Positions 45,715 to 54,817 are shown, counted from the first letter of the stretch. The stretch: 64,000 nt of DNA from Ilumatobacter coccineus YM16-304 (GCF_000348785.1 NC_020520.1:1178001-1242000); one strand, 5' to 3'. Notes: generated from the sequence alone by a model not told the origin. Translations and numbers: made by a program.

Positions 45715-47427
45715 GTGAGGCTCCACCGAACCGCAACCCTGGCAGCTGCGGTCCTGAGTGTGGCCGCCTGCGGCTCGCCACCGTCAGAGGTGGCGTCGCA
45801 GCGTTCCGACACGCTTCCCGAACCGATCGAACTGCCCCGTGAGTACGAGATCCCGGAGGTGTTGCAACCCGACGTGATCGAGTTGCCAGAGGGGTACGAC
45901 GATCCGATTCGCCTCAGCGCCGACGTCGACACGTCGCTGATCGCGTCGTACGGCTACACGATCGAGTTCGGCATGGACGGCATCGACGAGCGCGGCGAAT
46001 TGGTCACGAGCTGGATCGCGATCGACGGCACGGTCGACCGGGTCGGCGGCGTCGGGCAGTGGAGTATCTCCGCCGACGATCTCGAGTCGTCGGGCAACGA
46101 CTTCGTGCCGATCCATCCCGACGTCGAACGCGTCGTCTGGGTGCAAGACGCCGTCAGCGATCGACAGGCCGTGCTCGGAATCAGCCCGGTCGGCGCTGAG
46201 GCCGGGTCTCCGATCTGGTGGGACATCGAAGAGGACACGATCGAGAGCGCCGCAGTGTTCATGGTCGAGCGGACGCTGACGATCGACGAACTGTGGGAAG
46301 CGGCGTCCATCGAACCAATCTCGACGACCGAAGTCGACGACGGGCTGCGGCGCTCCGACGCGGTGATGGACGCGGCGCGAACGGCGTCGTACGACGACGT
46401 ATCGATCCTCGACCTCGTCAGAGGAGCCACCGGCGACGTGAGCATCGAAGCAGTACACGACGCCCAGGGGCGGGTGCACTCCGTCCGGCTGGAGGGTGCG
46501 TTCGCCGACGACTCGATGACCGGCGCCGGGGCTTCAGGCAGTGTGAGCGTCGTCGTTCAGCTGCGCTACCCGGGCGACGTCGACGCGATTGCCGAACCCA
46601 TCGACCCGCAACCTCTGCCGTCCCCCGACGTCGAACCGACCATCGTCGTGGAACCCGACACCCCTCTCGAACCGTCTTCCGAACGCCCGATCGTCGAGAT
46701 GAAGATCATCGGCGCCTGGGAGCGCGACGACGAACTGCTCGTGTCGGTCGACGAGACCGGTCTGATGACGGTGGTGACCGACCGTTCGGTCTACAGCTCG
46801 GTGCGGGACTTCAACGCGCTGCGCCTGAGCGAGCACGGCCACCGACGGCTCGCCGACCGTCTGCGCGAGACCGGCATCTACGAACACCTCGGCCGGCTTC
46901 CGTCGGACAGCGGCAAAGTGGGGCCCGACGAGGCCTATGCCAGCATGACGATCAACGGTGCCGCCATCTTCCGGCTCAACGACTACCGGCGCCCGCCGAG
47001 GCCTGATGTTGCCGACCTGAGCGACGGTCGGCGCACCGCCGCCGAAGACGCCATCGACCTGTTCGTCGACCTGTCGTGGTTGGAGCCTGACGACATCGCC
47101 GAACCCCTGGGTCCGTGGGTCCCTGAATCGATGTCCGTCGCCGCTCGCGCCGGCGTGGCCGATCGCAGCGGGCTGCCCGAGCCCGCACTGAGCGACACTC
47201 CGGAGTGGCCGTACGAGCGGTCGATCGAGGAGATGTCGACGAGCGTCGGCAGCAACGCGTACGACGAACCGACGCTCGACTTCTGCCTCCGGGGTGACGA
47301 GGTCGCGCCGTTGTTCGAACTGCTCACCGGCGTCAACCACGCCTACCTCCGCGTCGCCGATGGTGGAGTGGTCTGGGAGTTGAACGTGCAGCCGAGCGTG
47401 CCGGCGTCGAGCACGTCGGACTGCTGA
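45715..47427 (+). CDS. Large putative lipoprotein, unknown function
   Basis: 570 residues from GTG 45715. The signal VRLHRTATLAAAVLSVAACG ends in a lipobox with Cys19. The mature part is acidic and has a Pro-rich linker near the middle (PQPLPSPDVEP). The N-terminal half looks beta-rich (LIASYGYTIEFGMDGI, DDLVPIHP-like stretches); the second half starts PIVEMKIIGAWERDDELLVS. No domain is recognised. It starts 42 nt after tldE in the same direction, so it may be read from the tld transcript. It lies 17 nt from the convergent DUF222 pseudogene. Confidence 0.7.
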   Translation: MRLHRTATLAAAVLSVAACGSPPSEVASQRSDTLPEPIELPREYEIPEVLQPDVIELPEGYDDPIRLSADVDTSLIASYGYTIEFGMDGIDERGELVTSWIAIDGTVDRVGGVGQWSISADDLESSGNDFVPIHPDVERVVWVQDAVSDRQAVLGISPVGAEAGSPIWWDIEEDTIESAAVFMVERTLTIDELWEAASIEPISTTEVDDGLRRSDAVMDAARTASYDDVSILDLVRGATGDVSIEAVHDAQGRVHSVRLEGAFADDSMTGAGASGSVSVVVQLRYPGDVDAIAEPIDPQPLPSPDVEPTIVVEPDTPLEPSSERPIVEMKIIGAWERDDELLVSVDETGLMTVVTDRSVYSSVRDFNALRLSEHGHRRLADRLRETGIYEHLGRLPSDSGKVGPDEAYASMTINGAAIFRLNDYRRPPRPDVADLSDGRRTAAEDAIDLFVDLSWLEPDDIAEPLGPWVPESMSVAARAGVADRSGLPEPALSDTPEWPYERSIEEMSTSVGSNAYDEPTLDFCLRGDEVAPLFELLTGVNHAYLRVADGGVVWELNVQPSVPASSTSDC

Positions 47428-47444
47428 GGGGCGCCAGCCAAGGT

Positions 47445-48393
47445 TCAACCGACTGGGTTGCCGTCGGGGTCGGTGACGATCCAGTCGCCGGTGGAGCAAC
47501 TCGACCCCGGCCGCTACGACGAGATGATCTGCCGCACACGTCGAGCGTGGGAAGCGGCGCCTTGCCACGGCCCGGCGCCCGCGCCGCTGCGCGAGCCATG
47601 GCGAGCACGGCATCGGCACGCCGCTGAGCCTCGCAGCGCGACAGCGGAGCATCGCCGCTCGCGGCGAGATCGGACTTCCATTCGGCGTCGATGAAGTGAG
47701 CGAACACCTCGTTGACTTCGGCGCCGTCGAGCGACCCGAAGGTCGCCGTGAGTCGCCACGATCCGTCAGGACGCAACCGCATCGAGGCATCGCGCCGCTC
47801 CCGAACCGCTTCGGCATCGCGCCGGGCTCGTTCGCCGTCGGCCGATCGCTCGAAATTGCGCAGCCGCCGTTCGAACTGGTCGTAGGGCAACCGGCGCTCA
47901 TCGGCCAGCAACCGCTCGACGTTGGCGACCAGGTCGAGCTGGATCCGCGGGTTGGACGCCACTCGACCCATCAGCACCGTCTGATCGGTGCCGACACCGC
48001 CGGCTCGTGCGGCCTGGGCCCAGGTGGGCAGCAGCGCGAACATGCGCATGGTCTGGTTCGAGCCAAGGCGGTCGGGCCCGACAGCTTGCGGTGGTGGCGA
48101 ATACGCGACCGCGTCGAGCCGAACCCGAGCGACTGGTCGTGGCCACGTTCGTCGATCGCACCGGTTGCGTCGACCTCGAGCGCAGCGACCCGAGCCGACA
48201 ACTCGCTCACCTCGCACTCATGGTTGCGGGCGCCGACGTCAGACAGGGCGGACAGGTCGGCCTCGTTCAGCCGGTCGATCACCGCGTGCCCCAACGCGAG
48301 CAGCTCGAACGGGTCGGCCGGGAGCGACACCTCGGACAGCGGCGGTTCGGCACCCCACGCCTCCTCGAAGTCGAACACTTCGGCCACTGCCAT
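47445..48393 (-). pseudogene. Decayed DUF222 / 13E12-type HNH endonuclease gene
   Basis: Begins normally at ATG 48393 after CAGGAGG (peptide MAVAEVFDFEEAWG). The DUF222 helical region runs in one frame to about 48110 (GHDQSLGFGS), then continues in another frame (LDAVAYSPPPQAVG ... SWRLTATFGSLDGAEVNEV) down to about 47530. The HNH nuclease core is missing. The last visible residues (TGDWIVTDPDGNPVG and stop at 47445) are in a third frame and resemble the extreme C-terminus of the family. So there is at least one frameshift plus an internal deletion of the catalytic part. Such genes are multicopy in actinobacteria and often decay. Confidence 0.8.
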
Positions 48394-48481
48394 GCCTCCT
48401 GATGCGCACGGGGGTACCTCAGAGTTGCCGAGATCGCCGATGGTCCGCGACGCGAGCTCGGCGACCGGCGACAATTCGAAG

Positions 48482-49612
48482 GTGAGGGAGTGGGACGACG
48501 AGTTCTTGGATTCGATGCGGCAGGTGGGCGACCCCTTCGCCGATGCGGTGGCGGCGCGTGTGCTCGACGAGGGGCAGGTGGAGGCAGTTCGTCATCTCCT
48601 CCAGCAGTTGCTCGATCACGACGACGTGCACCGAGCCGAGCTGCCCGACCACGTCCGTGAGTATCTCGACCAGACGGCGGCGCTGCCCGACTGGGCCGAT
48701 CCGGAGCGGATGCGCCGCGGTGAGATCGTGTTCGAACGCTGGGGCGTCGCCATCTCGGTGGCGTTGTTCTGCGCGTCGCTCCCGAGCGCCTACGCCTGCG
48801 CGAAGGGTGTGTCGGTGCTCGCTCAGACCGCACGGCTCGAGACCGACACGCGCCGCCGCATCATGGAGACCGGTCAGTTCCTGATCGACGTGCTCGGCCC
48901 CGGCGGCATGGCTCCAGGCGGCAAGGGGATCATGGCGATCCAGCGAGTGCGACTGATGCACGCGGCGATTCGGCACCTGATCCTCGCTCACGGTTGGGAC
49001 TCCGCCGAGCTCGGCCTGCCGATCAACCAGGAAGACCTTGCCGGCACCCTGCTCTCGTTCAGCTACACACTCGTGGAGCCGTTGCCGCGTCTCGGCATGA
49101 CCCTCGCCGACGACGAAGTCGAGGACTTCCTCTACGTGTGGCGCGTGGTCGGCGAGATGATGGGGGTCGACGCGAGGGTGGTGGCCACCGACATCGCCGA
49201 GTCGACCGAGCTGGTGAATCTCATCCGCCGACGCCAGTTCGCCGAGTCGGCGGACGGGATCGCCATGACCGACGCCCTGGTCGGCTTGCTGCAGGAGATG
49301 ACGCCCACGCACATCCTCGACTCGGTGGTGCCCGATCTGATCCGCATGCTGTCGGGTGACGAGGTCGCCGAGCTGATCGGCCTCCCGCCACGCGCCCGCC
49401 ACTTCGGACTGCTCACCCTGTTGAAGGTGCTCGTCCGGTTCACCACGCACGAAGTCGAGAACGACCGGATCCTGCAACGCCTCTCCGATCACGTCGGATG
49501 GTGGATCCTCAACGGTCTGTTCGACATCGAACGGCAAGGCGAACACCGCACCGCGTTCGACATCCCCGACGTACTCGCCAACCACTGGAAGCTCCATGTC
49601 GAACCTGCGTGA
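48482..49612 (+). CDS. MpaB-like / DUF2236 oxygenase family protein
   Basis: 376 residues from GTG 48482 (GACAAT 6 nt upstream); ATG 48440 is an alternative. All-helical. The FERWGVAISVALFCASLPSA stretch and the following helices match the DUF2236 family that includes latex-clearing protein Lcp and fungal MpaB, heme-dependent oxygenases that cleave isoprenoid chains. Candidate heme-ligand histidines occur in MHAAIRHLILAHGWD. The C-terminus is IPDVLANHWKLHVEPA. No signal peptide. Its end overlaps the next gene, a PaxB-like membrane cyclase, by 17 nt, so they are translated together. Confidence 0.78.
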   Translation: MREWDDEFLDSMRQVGDPFADAVAARVLDEGQVEAVRHLLQQLLDHDDVHRAELPDHVREYLDQTAALPDWADPERMRRGEIVFERWGVAISVALFCASLPSAYACAKGVSVLAQTARLETDTRRRIMETGQFLIDVLGPGGMAPGGKGIMAIQRVRLMHAAIRHLILAHGWDSAELGLPINQEDLAGTLLSFSYTLVEPLPRLGMTLADDEVEDFLYVWRVVGEMMGVDARVVATDIAESTELVNLIRRRQFAESADGIAMTDALVGLLQEMTPTHILDSVVPDLIRMLSGDEVAELIGLPPRARHFGLLTLLKVLVRFTTHEVENDRILQRLSDHVGWWILNGLFDIERQGEHRTAFDIPDVLANHWKLHVEPA

Positions 49613-50360
49613 TCTCACCGTCGACCATGCGGTCGATCCCGGCGGCGTCTTCGACGTCTTCAGCGGCCCGTTTCTCAACACCGAGCTGTACGACACCGCC
49701 GAACTGCTCTGGTACTTCGGCGGGTGGATCCTGTGGATCCCGGTCTACTGGGTCGTCATCGCCCGACTCCGGCACGGCTACCTCGAGATCCCGGCGATCG
49801 CGGCGTGCGGCAACATCACCTGGGAGTTCCTCTGGGGGTACGTGTACCCGCAAGACATGGGCTGGGGCCTGCAGCTCATCTACATGGGTGCGTTCCTGAT
49901 GGACCTGGCGATCCTGTACGGCGTCTTCCGATTCGGCCGAAAACAGATCGCCGACGAGCGAGCGCGCCCGTACTGGCCGGGCATCGTGATCGTGCTGCTC
50001 ACGGTGTGGACGGCGTACTACGTCGGCTTCATCGAGCGTGGCGACGACCTGCCGCTCGGCAGTGTCACGGCCTACACGGTCAACCTCGTGATGTCGCTCG
50101 CCTACCTCTGGTTCGGTATCACCCGTCCGCTCGGCGAGTTGTCGATGATCGCCGCGGTGTTCAAGGGGTTGGGCACCGGCGGCGTGACCGTGTTCGTGTT
50201 CCTCGTCTACCGCTCCCACGAACTCGTGGTGACCCTCGCCGTGATCGTGTCGATCCTCGACGCCGGCTACATCGGCTGGTTGCTCCGACGCCGTCACTCC
50301 GAGTGGGGCAACGTCGTCAGACCGTCGAACCGAGCACCGCTGTCACCGGCCGGCACGTGA
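49596..50360 (+). CDS. Pyr4/PaxB-like transmembrane terpene cyclase family protein
   Basis: 254 residues with about seven membrane helices. The segment CGNITWEFLWGYVYP resembles the CNIAWE...VYP segment of fungal membrane-bound meroterpenoid cyclases (PaxB, Pyr4), including the acidic residue thought to protonate the substrate. The C-terminal SILDAGYIGWLL resembles their second conserved Asp segment. A role in cyclising a prenyl chain is inferred only from this family resemblance. It overlaps the MpaB-like gene by 17 nt. Its 3' end overlaps the convergent SDR gene by 44 nt. Confidence 0.65.
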   Translation: MSNLRDLTVDHAVDPGGVFDVFSGPFLNTELYDTAELLWYFGGWILWIPVYWVVIARLRHGYLEIPAIAACGNITWEFLWGYVYPQDMGWGLQLIYMGAFLMDLAILYGVFRFGRKQIADERARPYWPGIVIVLLTVWTAYYVGFIERGDDLPLGSVTAYTVNLVMSLAYLWFGITRPLGELSMIAAVFKGLGTGGVTVFVFLVYRSHELVVTLAVIVSILDAGYIGWLLRRRHSEWGNVVRPSNRAPLSPAGT

Positions 50361-51141
50361 TGCCGAGCCGGGCGGCCTTCGACACGTCGAGCACCACGTT
50401 GGCCGGACGGACCTGACCCGATTCGGCGATCGTGCCGGTGGGGATCAGGTGAGCGTCGGCGCCGAGGTGTCGTGCCATCAACGACGCGAACTGGGCGCGT
50501 GACACCCGTTCGGGTCCCGCCACGTGGATCGGACCGACGACATCGGGCCGACCGGCGAGATCGGCGACCGCTCGGGCCACGTCGTCGGCGTGGGCCGGGC
50601 ACCGGAACTCGTCGGTGAAGAAGGTCATCCCTCGGCGGGCGGCAGGGGAGCGGAGGGCCGCGGCGAGTTCGACTTGTGCGGGCGACGGGCGGTCGGTTCC
50701 GTACAGCAGCGAGGTCCGCACGATCGCCGCAGTGGGATGCGCCGACGCGACCGCCCGTTCGGCGTCGAGTTTGTGCTCGCCGTAGGGGATGATCGGAAAC
50801 GGTTGATCGGCCTCCGTGTACGGCGCGGCGCGGCCACCGAACACCACGTCGGTCGACATGTGCACCAGATGCGCCCCGGCGGCTGCGGCTCCCTCGGCGA
50901 CGTGGCGGGAGCCGTCGACGATCGTCGGCCGGTCCTTGCGGTAGGCGAGGTGGACCACGACGTTCGGTTTCCAGTCGCGGATCGTCGTGATCGTGGAGTC
51001 GCGAGCCCGGATGTCCATCGACCCGGAGCCCGGCGCGATCAACTCCCAGTCGGCGGTCGCCGCACCGTTGACGAGGTGTTTGCCGAGGAAGCCCGTCGCT
51101 CCGGTCACGAGCATGACCCGCCGACGTCGATGAAGCCGCAT
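50317..51141 (-). CDS. RmlD-like NAD(P)-dependent sugar reductase / SDR
   Basis: 274 residues. The N-terminal VMLVTGATGFLGKHLV is a GxxGxxG Rossmann motif. HMSTDVVFGG and the YGEHKLDAE catalytic Tyr-x3-Lys motif match extended SDRs of the dTDP-4-dehydrorhamnose reductase (RmlD) type. The C-terminal half has GPIHVAGPERVSRAQF. The rest of a rhamnose pathway is not present here, so substrate is open. TACGGT 6 nt before the ATG. It overlaps the PaxB-like gene tail to tail by 44 nt and is divergent from uppP. Confidence 0.8.
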   Translation of the reverse strand: MRLHRRRRVMLVTGATGFLGKHLVNGAATADWELIAPGSGSMDIRARDSTITTIRDWKPNVVVHLAYRKDRPTIVDGSRHVAEGAAAAGAHLVHMSTDVVFGGRAAPYTEADQPFPIIPYGEHKLDAERAVASAHPTAAIVRTSLLYGTDRPSPAQVELAAALRSPAARRGMTFFTDEFRCPAHADDVARAVADLAGRPDVVGPIHVAGPERVSRAQFASLMARHLGADAHLIPTGTIAESGQVRPANVVLDVSKAARLGITCRPVTAVLGSTV

Positions 51142-51195
51142 CTCTCGACCGTAGGCCAGTGGTCACGCGCAATCGGGGTGGTCGGGCAGTAAACA

Positions 51196-52053
51196 GTGGG
51201 CGTGCCGATCATCCACGCGATCGTTCTCGGGCTCGTCCAGGGGCTGTCGGAGTTCCTTCCGATCTCGTCGAGCGGGCACCTGCTGCTCGTGCCGTGGCTG
51301 TTCGGCTGGGACGACTTCGGCGGTCCGGACGGCGACGCGATCAAGAAGACGTTCGACGTCGCGCTCCACCTGGGCACCTTCGTGGCGGTGCTCGGTTACT
51401 TCCGACGCGACGTGATCACCTATGTCCGCGAAGGAACGCTGTTGCTCGTCAACCGGAAGCGGCCGACCACGACCGACGGCAAACTCGCCTGGTTCTTCGT
51501 GCTCTCGACCGTTCCGGCAGCGCTCGTGGGGGCGTTCTTCGAAGACGCGATCGACGAGCGACTGGGCACGCCCACGATCATCGCGATCTCGCTGATCGTG
51601 TTCGGACTGCTTTTGGGTTGGGCCGACCGCATGGTCGGAAAGCGCCAGCTCGAACAGTTCGGCGCGCGTGACGCCTTGGTCGTCGGCGCGGCGCAGGCGT
51701 TGGCGCTCAACCCCGGCACGTCGCGGTCGGGCATCACGATGACCGGAGCCCGCGCACTCGGGTTCGATCGCGACTCCGCCGCACGCATCAGCTTCGTGAT
51801 GTCGCTACCGGTCATCGCCGGAGCGGTGCTGTTCAAGACGTACGGGGCGATCACCGACGGAATCCCGTCGGGGCTCTACTGGCCGATGGTCGTGGGCATC
51901 GTGACCTCGGGAATCTCGGGGCTGGCGGCGGTGTGGGGCACCCTGCGACTCATCCGCACCCGGAGCTTCACACCGTTCGTCGTGTACCGGGTGGCCGCCG
52001 GAGTGCTGGTACTGGCACTCATCGCGACCGGCGTGCGCGACGGCTCGGCCTGA
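51196..52053 (+). CDS. uppP: Undecaprenyl-diphosphatase UppP (BacA)
   Basis: 285 residues from GTG 51196, eight membrane helices. Both catalytic motifs are intact: LSEFLPISSSGHLLL near the N-terminus and ALNPGTSRSGITMTG in the second half. It removes a phosphate from undecaprenyl diphosphate to recycle the lipid carrier for peptidoglycan and other polymers, and gives bacitracin resistance when overexpressed. A TAAACA hexamer precedes the start by 6 nt. Divergent from the RmlD-like gene (54 nt). Confidence 0.94.
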   Translation: MGVPIIHAIVLGLVQGLSEFLPISSSGHLLLVPWLFGWDDFGGPDGDAIKKTFDVALHLGTFVAVLGYFRRDVITYVREGTLLLVNRKRPTTTDGKLAWFFVLSTVPAALVGAFFEDAIDERLGTPTIIAISLIVFGLLLGWADRMVGKRQLEQFGARDALVVGAAQALALNPGTSRSGITMTGARALGFDRDSAARISFVMSLPVIAGAVLFKTYGAITDGIPSGLYWPMVVGIVTSGISGLAAVWGTLRLIRTRSFTPFVVYRVAAGVLVLALIATGVRDGSA

Positions 52054-52080
52054 CCCGTCGGCTCCCTGTCGGCCACCGGG

Positions 52081-52653
52081 TCATCGGGTGAACACGATCG
52101 ACGCCGTCCGGAGCTGCGCGGCGGCCGCGACGATCGGACCGTCGGCTTCGTCGACGGCGACGAACACCACATCTCCGTCGACCGCGACGATGCGCGCCGA
52201 CGGAGCGAGCACGAGCCCCTCGGCGTAGATGGCGACGCGCACGCCCACCGGAGCCGACGACACGAACGGGTCGCTGACCGGCACGACGACCGACCCCTCG
52301 TCGGCCGCAGCCGCCGGCCCCACGCCCAGCACGAGGTCGACAGCGGTGATCGGCTCACCGGCCGTGACGTGCTGGCGAGCGATGGTGCCCGGCTCGACGT
52401 CGTCGACCGCCCGAGGCGGCACAGCCCCGAGCGGGAGGGCGCGGCGAACCACGTCGAGGGGCTCGCCGGGCGCGACATCGTGGGCGGCGACCCACACGGC
52501 GCGGCGGTCGCCCCACTCCTCCCGGGCACGGTCGACCGCCGCGAGCCGAGTGTGGACGCCGAGGCCGACGGCGGCGGCGAGCGCCGACACCACGAGCCAG
52601 TGGATCCAAGGCCGTTTGGCGAGCGCCAGGCGCACCGGACGCAACAAGTTCAT
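52081..52653 (-). CDS. SAF-domain protein (CpaB/RcpC-like)
   Basis: 190 residues. One membrane helix near the N-terminus (WIHWLVVSALAAAVGLG) precedes a SAF domain (VWVAAHDVAPGEPLDVVRRA, IARQHVTAGEPITAVDLVLG) and a short beta region. This is the layout of Flp-pilus assembly protein CpaB/RcpC, but no other pilus gene is in the window, so it may have another periplasmic role. ATG 52653 has AGGAGTG just upstream, a good ribosome-binding site. It is downstream of mtnP (95 nt) on the same strand. Confidence 0.75.
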   Translation of the reverse strand: MNLLRPVRLALAKRPWIHWLVVSALAAAVGLGVHTRLAAVDRAREEWGDRRAVWVAAHDVAPGEPLDVVRRALPLGAVPPRAVDDVEPGTIARQHVTAGEPITAVDLVLGVGPAAAADEGSVVVPVSDPFVSSAPVGVRVAIYAEGLVLAPSARIVAVDGDVVFVAVDEADGPIVAAAAQLRTASIVFTR

Positions 52654-52748
52654 GAGCACTCCTCTGATCACGATCACAGGAGGGAGTCGGTGATGCGGAG
52701 GGTACCGACCGCCTCCGAGAACCGAGACAGCCGCGCGGCGCGCAGCGG

Positions 52749-53567
52749 CTACTCGGGGAGGTGCGGGAGCGCGTGCTCGATGAGCTGTTTCACGGTGTCG
52801 ACGTTCTGTCCGACGACCTCCATCACCATCTCCATGGTGACGGGTCCGTGCTCGTCGGTGCCATCGGCGACGCCGGCATCGCGGTCGGTCACGAGCGCCA
52901 CCGACGCGTAGGGGATCCCGGCTTCGGCAGCGAGCACCGCTTCGGGATAGCCGGTCATGTTGACGACGCTCCATCCCATCGCCGAGAACCACTGCGACTC
53001 GGCGCGAGTCGAGAAACGCGGTCCGTTGATGACGACCATCGTGCCGCCGTCGTGCACGGTGAGCCCCTCGACGTGAGCGCCGGCCTCGATCAGCGGCCGT
53101 CGCACCGATTCGGCGTACGGGTCGGCGAACGGCTGATGGTGGACCGGGCCGTGCGAGCCGGGCATCGAGTTGCCCGAACCGACGTCGTAGAACGTGTCGG
53201 AGCGGCCGTTGGTGCGGTCGACGAGTTGGTCGACCACCACGAAGTCGCCGACTGCGAGTTCTGGCTGCAGCGTCCCGACCGAGCACGGGGCCACGATCGA
53301 GCGCACGCCGAGCGACGCCATGGCCCACACGTTGGCGCGGAACGGCACCCGGTGAGCGACGAACTGGTGGGCATCGCCGTGCCGGGCGATGAACGCGACG
53401 CGTCGACCGGCCATCGTGCCGACGCTGACCTTCGAGGCGGGCGCTCCGTACGGGGTGGTGATCTCGACGTCGACGGCGTCGTCGAGGAACTCGTAGAACC
53501 CCGACCCGCCGAACACGCCGACCTCCGCGCCGAGATCCGCCGCTCGGTCGTCGAGGCGGATCAGCAC
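52749..53567 (-). CDS. mtnP: S-methyl-5'-thioadenosine phosphorylase
   Basis: 272 residues from GTG 53567. GVFGGSGFYEFLDDA, the phosphate-binding FIARHGDAHQFVAHRVPFRAN region (described in part), GPRFSTRAESQWF and NMTGYPEAVLAAEAGI identify the MTAP branch of the PNP family. It splits 5'-methylthioadenosine into adenine and methylthioribose-1-phosphate for methionine salvage. Substrate choice between MTA and inosine is not certain. The gene starts 9 nt after the FmdB stop and is probably cotranscribed with it. Confidence 0.88.
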   Translation of the reverse strand: MLIRLDDRAADLGAEVGVFGGSGFYEFLDDAVDVEITTPYGAPASKVSVGTMAGRRVAFIARHGDAHQFVAHRVPFRANVWAMASLGVRSIVAPCSVGTLQPELAVGDFVVVDQLVDRTNGRSDTFYDVGSGNSMPGSHGPVHHQPFADPYAESVRRPLIEAGAHVEGLTVHDGGTMVVINGPRFSTRAESQWFSAMGWSVVNMTGYPEAVLAAEAGIPYASVALVTDRDAGVADGTDEHGPVTMEMVMEVVGQNVDTVKQLIEHALPHLPE

Positions 53568-53575
53568 GGAATTGC

Positions 53576-53923
53576 TCAGTCGGACGTGCTGGTCGACGTG
53601 GACGTGGACGACGAAGAGTCCGACGTCGACGACGTGGTCGACGCGCTCGAGGTCGACGAATCGGACGTGGAACTCGAGGTGGAGGTCGACGACGAATCCG
53701 ACGTGGAGCCGGGTGCGGTCGAGGAGGAGGTCTTGCCGCGGTTGTCGTTCTTGAAGAAGCCGGTGCCCTTGAAGGTGACCCCGACGGGTTGGAACACCTT
53801 CTTGACGGCGAGCACCTTGCCAGAGTCGGGATGCGCGTACTCGGTCAGCGAGTCGTCGGTGAACGACTGCTGCACCTCGATCGTTTCTCCGGTTTCGACG
53901 AATTTGTAGACGTACGTGGGCAT
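53576..53923 (-). CDS. FmdB family protein lacking its zinc-ribbon cysteines
   Basis: 115 residues. The start MPTYVYKFVETGETIEVQQS and VFQPVGVTFKGTGFFKNDNRG are unmistakably FmdB, whose family normally begins MPTYEYxCxxCG and has a second CxxC. Here both cysteine pairs are replaced (KFVETG, EYAHPDSG), so no zinc can be bound at that site. The last 50 residues are a low-complexity tail of Ser, Thr and Asp (SSSTSTSSSTSDSSTSS ...). The function of FmdB is poorly known (putative regulators). It is divergent from galU, with a 27-nt intergenic space. Confidence 0.8.
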   Translation of the reverse strand: MPTYVYKFVETGETIEVQQSFTDDSLTEYAHPDSGKVLAVKKVFQPVGVTFKGTGFFKNDNRGKTSSSTAPGSTSDSSSTSTSSSTSDSSTSSASTTSSTSDSSSSTSTSTSTSD

Positions 53924-53950
53924 AGCGCTTGAAAAGATATCGTCCGGCAC

Positions 53951-54817
53951 ATGCAGGTCCGCAGTGCAGTGATCCCAGCAGCAGGTCTGGGTACCCGATT
54001 TCTTCCGGCGACGAAGGCGGTGCCGAAGGAGTTGTTCCCCATCGGTGACCAGCCGGCCATCCAGAATGTGATCGACGAGGCACTCGGTGCCGGCATCGAT
54101 CACATCGTGATCGTGTCGAGTCGTTCGAAGCCCGCCGTCGAGGCGTATTTCGAGCCGAACGACGAGCTCGTCGAGGCGTTGGAGGAGAAGGGCAAGTCCG
54201 ACACGGCGGCGCGTTTGCGCTCGATCGGCCGTGACTGGCGCGTGAGCATCGTGTACCAAGACGACCCGAAGGGTCTGGGCCATGCGGTCGGCTGCGCGCG
54301 TGATGCGGTGGGCGACGAACCGTTCGCCGTGCTGCTTCCCGACGAGCTCATGGCGTCGTCGAGCCTGCTGGCGCAGATGAACGGAGTGTGTGCGTCGACG
54401 GGCGGCAGTGTCGTGGCCGTCACCGAAGTGCCGCGTGATCAGGTGTCGTCGTACGGGGTCATCGATCCGTCGGGCGAGTTGTCTCCCGACGGCGTCATCC
54501 CGGTGAAGGATCTGGTCGAGAAGCCGTCGGTCAACGAGGCACCGTCGAACTTCATCGTGACGGGTCGCTACGTGTTGACCGCTGATGCGTGGGGCGAGAT
54601 CGAGGCCCTGCAGCCGGGTCGTGGTGGCGAACTCCAGTTGACCGACGCGCTGCGCGCCCAAGCTGCTCGGGCACCGTTCCACGCAGTGGCGAGCGATGTG
54701 GGTCGGTACGACACCGGGAACCCGCTCGGGTTCCTCACCGCGTCGATCCAGCTCGGCCTGTCGAACCCCGAACTCGCCGCCCCGCTCCGCGAGTTCCTCC
54801 GCAACCTCGACGTCTGA
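53951..54817 (+). CDS. galU: UTP-glucose-1-phosphate uridylyltransferase
   Basis: 288 residues. The nucleotide-binding AAGLGTRFLPATKAVPKELF, the RPLGHAV-like YQDDPKGLGHAVGCARDAVG, and DLVEKPSVNEAPSN with FIVTGRYVLT are GalU signatures. It makes UDP-glucose for glycogen, cell wall and Leloir metabolism. TATCGT lies 7 nt before the ATG and overlaps a minus-strand TATCTT box of the FmdB gene. In mycobacteria galU is followed by moeA and the GlpR gene; that order is partly kept here. Confidence 0.94.
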   Translation: MQVRSAVIPAAGLGTRFLPATKAVPKELFPIGDQPAIQNVIDEALGAGIDHIVIVSSRSKPAVEAYFEPNDELVEALEEKGKSDTAARLRSIGRDWRVSIVYQDDPKGLGHAVGCARDAVGDEPFAVLLPDELMASSSLLAQMNGVCASTGGSVVAVTEVPRDQVSSYGVIDPSGELSPDGVIPVKDLVEKPSVNEAPSNFIVTGRYVLTADAWGEIEALQPGRGGELQLTDALRAQAARAPFHAVASDVGRYDTGNPLGFLTASIQLGLSNPELAAPLREFLRNLDV

